From Pseudomonadota bacterium (GTDB lineage: Bacteria; Pseudomonadota; Alphaproteobacteria; Rhizobiales; Rhizobiaceae), in the NCBI GenBank assembly GCA_023416545.1, contig JAEZHO010000469.1, forward strand, positions 1 to 9,756: a stretch of DNA of 9,756 bases. The letters are read 5' to 3'. Of this stretch, positions 6,123 to 9,756 are shown in pieces. Numbering within the stretch: the first letter of the stretch is position 1; each line of letters opens with the position of its first letter. Position numbers and translations under genes: made by a program. The notes beneath the pieces were generated by a model that searched no databases, was not told the origin of the DNA, and was given only the letters and a program-made list of their open reading frames with translations.

Positions 6123-6985
6123 CAGATCCTCCCCTCGTCGAGTTTTTCCTCGATTTCATCAACTTCGTCATCCTCGACGCCGAGATAGGCGGCAATCACC
6201 TTCGGGTCGTTCTTCACGTGGTCGGGCGTGCCGTCGGAAATCTTCTGGCCGTATTCCAGCACCACGACATGGTCGGAGATCTCCATCACCACCGACATGT
6301 CGTGCTCGATCAGCAGGATCGAGACGCCTTCGTCGCGGATGGAGTGCAGCAGCGTGTTCAGGGCGGCCGATTCACGCGGGTTGAGGCCGGCCGCAGGTTC
6401 GTCGAGGCACAGAAGCTCCGGCTCCGTGCACATGGCACGGGCAATTTCCAGCCGCCGCTGTGCCCCGTAGGGCAGGTCGCCCGCCGGATCGTCGGCCCGC
6501 TCGGTCAGCTCCGCCTTGTCCAGCCAGTACTTCGCCTTGTCGATCGCCGCTTGCGACGCCTTGCGGTAGGCCGGCAGGCCGAGGAGCCCGAGGATCGTGT
6601 AGCCCGAGGCCTTCATCAGCGCGTTGTGCTGCGCCACGAGAAGGTTCTCGAGCACGGTGAGCCCCGAGAACAGGCGGATGTTCTGGAAGGTTCGCGAAAC
6701 CTTGGCGACCTTGGTGATCTCGAAGTCCCGCAACCGCTCCAGGAGATGGCAGGTGCCGTCCTTCTGCTGCAGGGTGATCATGCCCATGGTCGGCTTGTAG
6801 AAGCCGGTGATGCAGTTGAAGACCGTGGTCTTGCCGGCGCCGTTGGGGCCGATCAGCGCGGTGATGTCGCCGCGCCGCGCCTCGAACGAGAAGTCGTTGA
6901 TGGCCATCAGGCCGCCGAACTTCATCGACAGGTGCTCGACTTTGAGGATCGTATCGCTGTTCATGCTATCGGTTCCGAGGGTCAT
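6122..6985 (-). CDS. livG: Branched-chain amino-acid ABC transporter ATP-binding protein LivG
   Basis: A 287-residue ATPase. Motifs: Walker A GPNGAGKTT (46-54), Q-loop Q101 in SRTFQNIRLF, a variant signature LPYGAQRRLEIAR (from 171) typical of LivG, Walker B ELLCLDEP with E196, PAAGLNP, and switch His228 in LLIEHDMS. It is about 30 residues longer than the E. coli protein as I recall it. A strongly acidic C-terminal tail (residues 271-285, EDDEVDEIEEKLDEG) accounts for part of this. The ATG at 6985 overlaps the livM stop by one base (TGATG), with AAGGAGG about ten bases upstream. An internal ATG seven codons later has a poorer ribosome site. Confidence 0.97.
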   Translation of the reverse strand: MTLGTDSMNSDTILKVEHLSMKFGGLMAINDFSFEARRGDITALIGPNGAGKTTVFNCITGFYKPTMGMITLQQKDGTCHLLERLRDFEITKVAKVSRTFQNIRLFSGLTVLENLLVAQHNALMKASGYTILGLLGLPAYRKASQAAIDKAKYWLDKAELTERADDPAGDLPYGAQRRLEIARAMCTEPELLCLDEPAAGLNPRESAALNTLLHSIRDEGVSILLIEHDMSVVMEISDHVVVLEYGQKISDGTPDHVKNDPKVIAAYLGVEDDEVDEIEEKLDEGRI

Positions 6986-8373
6986 CAGCCGTGGCCCTCC
7001 TTGGTGAAGCTTCCGGAGACCGCCTTGCGCTCCTTGAGGAACGCCGTCGGTTCACGCGATCCCACGAAGCCGCGGGGCTTGAAGATCATGACGGTGATCA
7101 TCGCCAGCCCGAACAGCAGCATGCGATAGAGTTCCGGCGTGAAATCGGGACCGAAGATGTGCTTCAGGAATTCCATTTCGCGCAAGAGCTCCGTGCCGCC
7201 GACCATGACCACGGCGGCGATCGCAATACCGGTCAGCGAACCCATGCCGCCGAGCACGACGATCGCAAGGATGACGGCCGATTCCAGGAAGACGAAGCTT
7301 TCCGGCGAGACGAAGCCCTGGCGGGTGGCGAAGAAGGCGCCGGCAAAGCCGCCGAACATCGCGCCGATCGCAAAGGCGGTCAGCTTCGTCGTGACGGTGT
7401 CGATGCCGAGCGAACGGCAGGCGATCTCGTCCTCGCGCAGGGCTTCCCATGCGCGACCGATCGGCATGCGGCGCAACTTGATCGTCACGTAGGCCGTCAG
7501 CAGGCAGAGCGCCAGGATGAGGTAAAACAGGAAGATCTTGTAATAGGCGGAGGACATGGGGAGCCCCCACGCCTTGGTGAAGTTGTTCGTCGCGCCGACG
7601 TCGAAGCTCCAGATCCCGAAGAAGGAGGCCTTGGGAATGCCCGAGATGCCGAACGTGCCCTTGGTCACGTCCGTCCAGTTGATCAGCACGAGGCGGATGA
7701 TCTCACCGAAGGCGAGCGTCACGATGGCGAGGTAGTCGCCGCGAAGGCGCAGCACCGGGAAGCCCAGAATGACGCCCCAGAAGGCGGCGAGAATGCCCGC
7801 GAGCGGCAGCAGGACCCAGAAGGAAAAGCCGAAATGCTCCGAAAGCAGCGCATAGGAATAGGCGCCGACCGCGTAGAAGGCGACGTAGCCGAGGTCCAGC
7901 AGGCCGGCCAGTCCGACGACGATGTTCAGGCCCCAGGCGAGCATGACGTAGATCAGGATCTGGATGCCGAAGTTATCGACGTACTTGAGCGAACCCTGGG
8001 TGCCGGCAAGCATGACCGAGGCGATCGGATAGACCACCAGCGCGACCAGCGCGATCTTGAGGAAGTGCCTGTGGAAGAAGCCCTTGTCCTCGGAAATGTC
8101 GGGAACGCCGGCCTTGGCCTTGGCAAGCTTGCGCTTGTCGAGATGGGGCATGACGAAGGCGACGACGATGAAGCGGCTGACGGCCGCAACGGCGACGAAG
8201 ATCGCCAGCAGTTCCCAGCGGGTGCGCCAGACGAGCTGGTTGTTGATGTTCTGGTAGGTCTCTATGCCGACATAGAGAATGAAGAGGCCGAAAGCCATGG
8301 CGCCCGCGAAGAGCGCCTCCTTGAAGGCCTGGCCCATGACGCTGGTTTTCTCGGAATTGGTACCCTGCGACAT
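6985..8373 (-). CDS. livM: Branched-chain amino-acid ABC transporter permease LivM
   Basis: A 462-residue inner-membrane permease from ATG 8373. GAAGG lies six bases upstream and the livH stop is one base before the start. An upstream in-frame extension into livH is not needed. The core permease carries LNIVVGLAGLLDLGYVAFYA (149-168), VLRLRGDYLAIVTLAFGEI, and the cytoplasmic coupling loop RAWEALREDEIACRSLGID (307-325) that contacts the ATPases. Near the C-terminus are VVLGGMGSLTG and MIFKPRGFVGSREP. The first 130 residues form an N-terminal extension with three likely membrane segments (about 18-38, 54-75, 105-124). They are separated by a basic loop, HLDKRKLAKAKAG. It forms the channel with LivH. 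Confidence 0.95.
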   Translation of the reverse strand: MSQGTNSEKTSVMGQAFKEALFAGAMAFGLFILYVGIETYQNINNQLVWRTRWELLAIFVAVAAVSRFIVVAFVMPHLDKRKLAKAKAGVPDISEDKGFFHRHFLKIALVALVVYPIASVMLAGTQGSLKYVDNFGIQILIYVMLAWGLNIVVGLAGLLDLGYVAFYAVGAYSYALLSEHFGFSFWVLLPLAGILAAFWGVILGFPVLRLRGDYLAIVTLAFGEIIRLVLINWTDVTKGTFGISGIPKASFFGIWSFDVGATNNFTKAWGLPMSSAYYKIFLFYLILALCLLTAYVTIKLRRMPIGRAWEALREDEIACRSLGIDTVTTKLTAFAIGAMFGGFAGAFFATRQGFVSPESFVFLESAVILAIVVLGGMGSLTGIAIAAVVMVGGTELLREMEFLKHIFGPDFTPELYRMLLFGLAMITVMIFKPRGFVGSREPTAFLKERKAVSGSFTKEGHG

Positions 8374-8374
8374 G

Positions 8375-9277
8375 TCAGACCTTCTCCACTTCCGGACGGC
8401 CAAGGATGCCGGTCGGCTTGAAGATCAGCACGAAGGCGAGAAGCGCGAAGGTGGCCACGTCCTTGTAGGCGATCGTGAAATAGGCCGACCAGAGCGACTC
8501 GATGAGCCCGATCAGCAGTCCGCCGAGCACGGCGCCCGGAAGCGATCCGATGCCGCCGAGCACGGCCGCGGTGAACGCCTTGACGCCTGGAATGAAGCCG
8601 TCGTTGAACGTGGCGACCCCGTAATACATCAGGTACATGGTCCCGGCGACGGCGGCGAGCGCGGCGCCCATCACGAAGGTGATGGAAATCGTGCGGTCGA
8701 CGTCCACGCCGAGAAGCGCGGCCATCTTGCGGTCCTGCTCCGTGGCGCGCTGGGCGCGGCCGAGCGGCGTCTTGTTGACGATATACCAGAAGATGGTCAG
8801 CAGAACCGCCGTGACGGCGATGATGATGATCTGCTTGAGCGAGATGGTGATCGCGCCGAAATGGTAGACGTCGGTGACCAGCGACGGGATCGGCTTGTTG
8901 CGCGGTCCCTGCGTCACCTGGATGAAGTTGGAGAGCACGATCGACATGCCGATCGCCGTGATCAGCGGCGCAAGACGGAACGAGCCGCGAAGCGGACGGT
9001 AGGCCACGCGCTCGATCGTCCAGTTCCACAGGCTGGTCATCAGCATTGCGACGAGCAGCATCACCAGAAGCGCCAGCGCGACCGGCACGCCCGCGACGAA
9101 TGAGGTGAGGATGAGAAAGACGATCAGTGCGGCGAAGGCGCCGAGCATGAAGATGTCACCATGGGCAAAGTTGATCATGCCGATGATGCCGTAAACCATC
9201 GTATAGCCGATAGCGATGAGGCCATAGATCGATCCAAGCGTCAGCCCGTTGGCGAGCTGCTGGACAAAGTACTCCAT
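8375..9277 (-). CDS. livH: Branched-chain amino-acid ABC transporter permease LivH
   Basis: A 300-residue inner-membrane permease, usual length, and the first gene of the transport operon. It starts MEYFVQQLANGLTLGSIYGL, then IAIGYTMVYGIIGMINFAHG. The EAA-like coupling loop is GRAQRATEQDRKMAALLGVD (173-192). AFTAAVLGGIGSLPGAVLGG follows, and the C-terminus is FKPTGILGRPEVEKV. About eight hydrophobic segments are visible. The ATG at 9277 has AGGGGA about eight bases upstream; the frame is open to 9367, but that part looks like leader, not permease. It is followed after one base by livM. Confidence 0.96.
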   Translation of the reverse strand: MEYFVQQLANGLTLGSIYGLIAIGYTMVYGIIGMINFAHGDIFMLGAFAALIVFLILTSFVAGVPVALALLVMLLVAMLMTSLWNWTIERVAYRPLRGSFRLAPLITAIGMSIVLSNFIQVTQGPRNKPIPSLVTDVYHFGAITISLKQIIIIAVTAVLLTIFWYIVNKTPLGRAQRATEQDRKMAALLGVDVDRTISITFVMGAALAAVAGTMYLMYYGVATFNDGFIPGVKAFTAAVLGGIGSLPGAVLGGLLIGLIESLWSAYFTIAYKDVATFALLAFVLIFKPTGILGRPEVEKV

Positions 9278-9363
9278 CAATTTTTCCCCTGGATGCGGTC
9301 CTCGGTGTGGCCGCATCTTCTCTGTTCCCGACCCCATGAGTCTTCCGGGGCTCCGGCGCGCAT

Positions 9364-9391
9364 CCAATACTGTTTTCGCGACAAATGTGAA
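9364..9391 (-). promoter_or_regulatory. Weak sigma-70-type promoter candidate for livH
   Basis: On the minus strand TTCACA (9391-9386, one mismatch to TTGACA) is followed after 16 bases by TATTGG (9369-9364). The leader to the livH ATG would be about 80 bases. The -10 match is poor and other positions are possible. Confidence 0.25.
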
Positions 9392-9522
9392 GACAAAAAG
9401 CCGACAACCTGACCAAAACGCGCCTTTCTTAACAGCTTGCCTATTGAAAAGGCGTGCTTTTCAGATTCGAGGCAGAAGGACGCACAATTATGCTGCGCTT
9501 TTCGCCTCTCTTCACCAGCAAT

Positions 9523-9585
9523 GATGATCAGCAGGATTCTACACGGACACTATACTGAAAACAGATACTTAGCAGGCTGATCATC
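9523..9585. repeat. Perfect 10-bp inverted repeat flanking a -10-like box (possible operator)
   Basis: GATGATCAGC (9523-9532) and its exact reverse complement GCTGATCATC (9576-9585) are 43 bases apart. Each arm contains the palindrome TGATCA; their centres are 53 bases apart, close to five helical turns. Between them lies ACTATACT (9549-9556), which gives TATACT on the plus strand and TATAGT on the minus strand, both -10-like. A pair of operators for a repressor acting on one or both divergent genes is plausible but unproven. Confidence 0.45.
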
Positions 9586-9637
9586 CCCGCGCTCCGGTCG
9601 GCGCATATTCTGAACCGCCATCAGCGGAGCAAGGACA

Positions 9638-9756
9638 ATGGCGGAATTTTCCAGCAATCTCGAAATACCCTTCATCCTCCCGTCGCAGGCGCAGAAGCAC
9701 GTAACTCACAACGAGGCCCTGCTTGTTCTCGACGCACTGGTTCAACTGACCATCAG
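9638..9756 (+). CDS. DUF2793-type protein, first 39 residues (runs off the right edge)
   Basis: The frame starts MAEFSSNLEIPFILPSQAQK and continues HVTHNEALLVLDALVQLTI up to the window end. The block PSQAQKHVTHNEAL with LDALVQL is the hallmark N-terminus of DUF2793 proteins. These occur singly in alphaproteobacterial genomes and near phage-tail-like or gene-transfer-agent genes; their function is unknown. GGAG lies eight bases before the ATG. It is the only plus-strand gene in the window, diverging from livH. Recognition rests on a short stretch, but the motif is distinctive. Confidence 0.8.
   Translation, partial: MAEFSSNLEIPFILPSQAQKHVTHNEALLVLDALVQLTI

Larger units (their letters stand above)
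9278..9637. other. Divergent intergenic region between livH and the DUF2793-type gene
   Basis: A 360-base region that must hold the promoters for the leftward transport operon and the rightward DUF2793-type gene. It contains a perfect 10-bp inverted repeat around a -10-like box (9523-9585), a 7-bp TGAAAAG/CTTTTCA palindrome (9445-9451 and 9457-9463), and a weak leftward promoter candidate (9364-9391). No convincing coding sequence or RNA gene was seen. Confidence 0.7.

Noticed and set aside
6991..8421. A long open frame on the plus strand (476 codons) antisense to livM, and a similar one (421 codons) at 2164-3429 antisense to the esterase.
   Set aside because: Both are rich in charged and low-complexity residues, match no family I recognise, and run opposite to clear genes. 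They are expected by-products of GC-rich third codon positions.
3757..9277. The importer next to urease might be a urea transporter (UrtABCDE).
   Set aside because: The order is permeases, ATPases, small membrane protein, binding protein, not urtABCDE. The binding protein is 373 residues with a Sec signal and LIV-type blocks, shorter than the UrtA I know. The ATPases look like LivG and LivF.

Overview
The window most likely comes from the chromosome of a Rhizobiaceae alphaproteobacterium (Sinorhizobium/Ensifer, Rhizobium or a close relative). The DNA is GC-rich. The gene order ureD-ureA-ureB-(small secreted protein)-ureC next to livH-livM-livG-livF-(small membrane protein)-binding protein matches what I remember of the Sinorhizobium meliloti chromosome. 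The protein sequences are typical of that family. No search was run, so the assignment rests on recognition.

Almost everything is on the minus strand, so transcription runs from high to low coordinates. From right to left: at 9638-9756 a plus-strand gene begins (DUF2793-type protein, cut by the window edge). Positions 9278-9637 are a divergent intergenic region with a perfect inverted repeat flanking a -10-like box. Positions 9277-5018 hold a tightly packed ABC amino-acid importer operon: permeases livH and livM, ATPases livG and livF, and a small three-helix membrane protein of unknown role. After 139 bases comes the periplasmic binding protein gene (3757-4878), followed by an intrinsic terminator-like hairpin (3700-3727). 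A 340-base AT-richer gap precedes a secreted alpha/beta-hydrolase of the LpqC/PHB-depolymerase type (2221-3414). Its 3' end overlaps the urease operon: ureD (1460-2281), ureA, ureB, a secreted LprI/DUF1311 protein, and the first 114 codons of ureC.

The most notable observation is a perfect sigma-54 (RpoN) promoter consensus on the minus strand at 2320-2336, inside the 3' end of the esterase gene and just upstream of ureD. Its predicted transcription start (about 2309) falls between two possible TTG starts of ureD. This supports the downstream TTG at 2281, which also has a good AGGAG Shine-Dalgarno. It suggests that urease is under RpoN/NtrC-type nitrogen control from a promoter embedded in another gene.

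Functionally the window reads as a nitrogen-acquisition neighbourhood: a broad branched-chain/general amino-acid importer beside urease, which releases ammonia from urea. Two small genes of unclear role sit inside these operons, a three-helix membrane protein (after livF) and a cysteine-paired periplasmic protein (between ureB and ureC). They are the best candidates for undescribed accessory functions. No RNA genes, CRISPR arrays or insertion sequences were seen.
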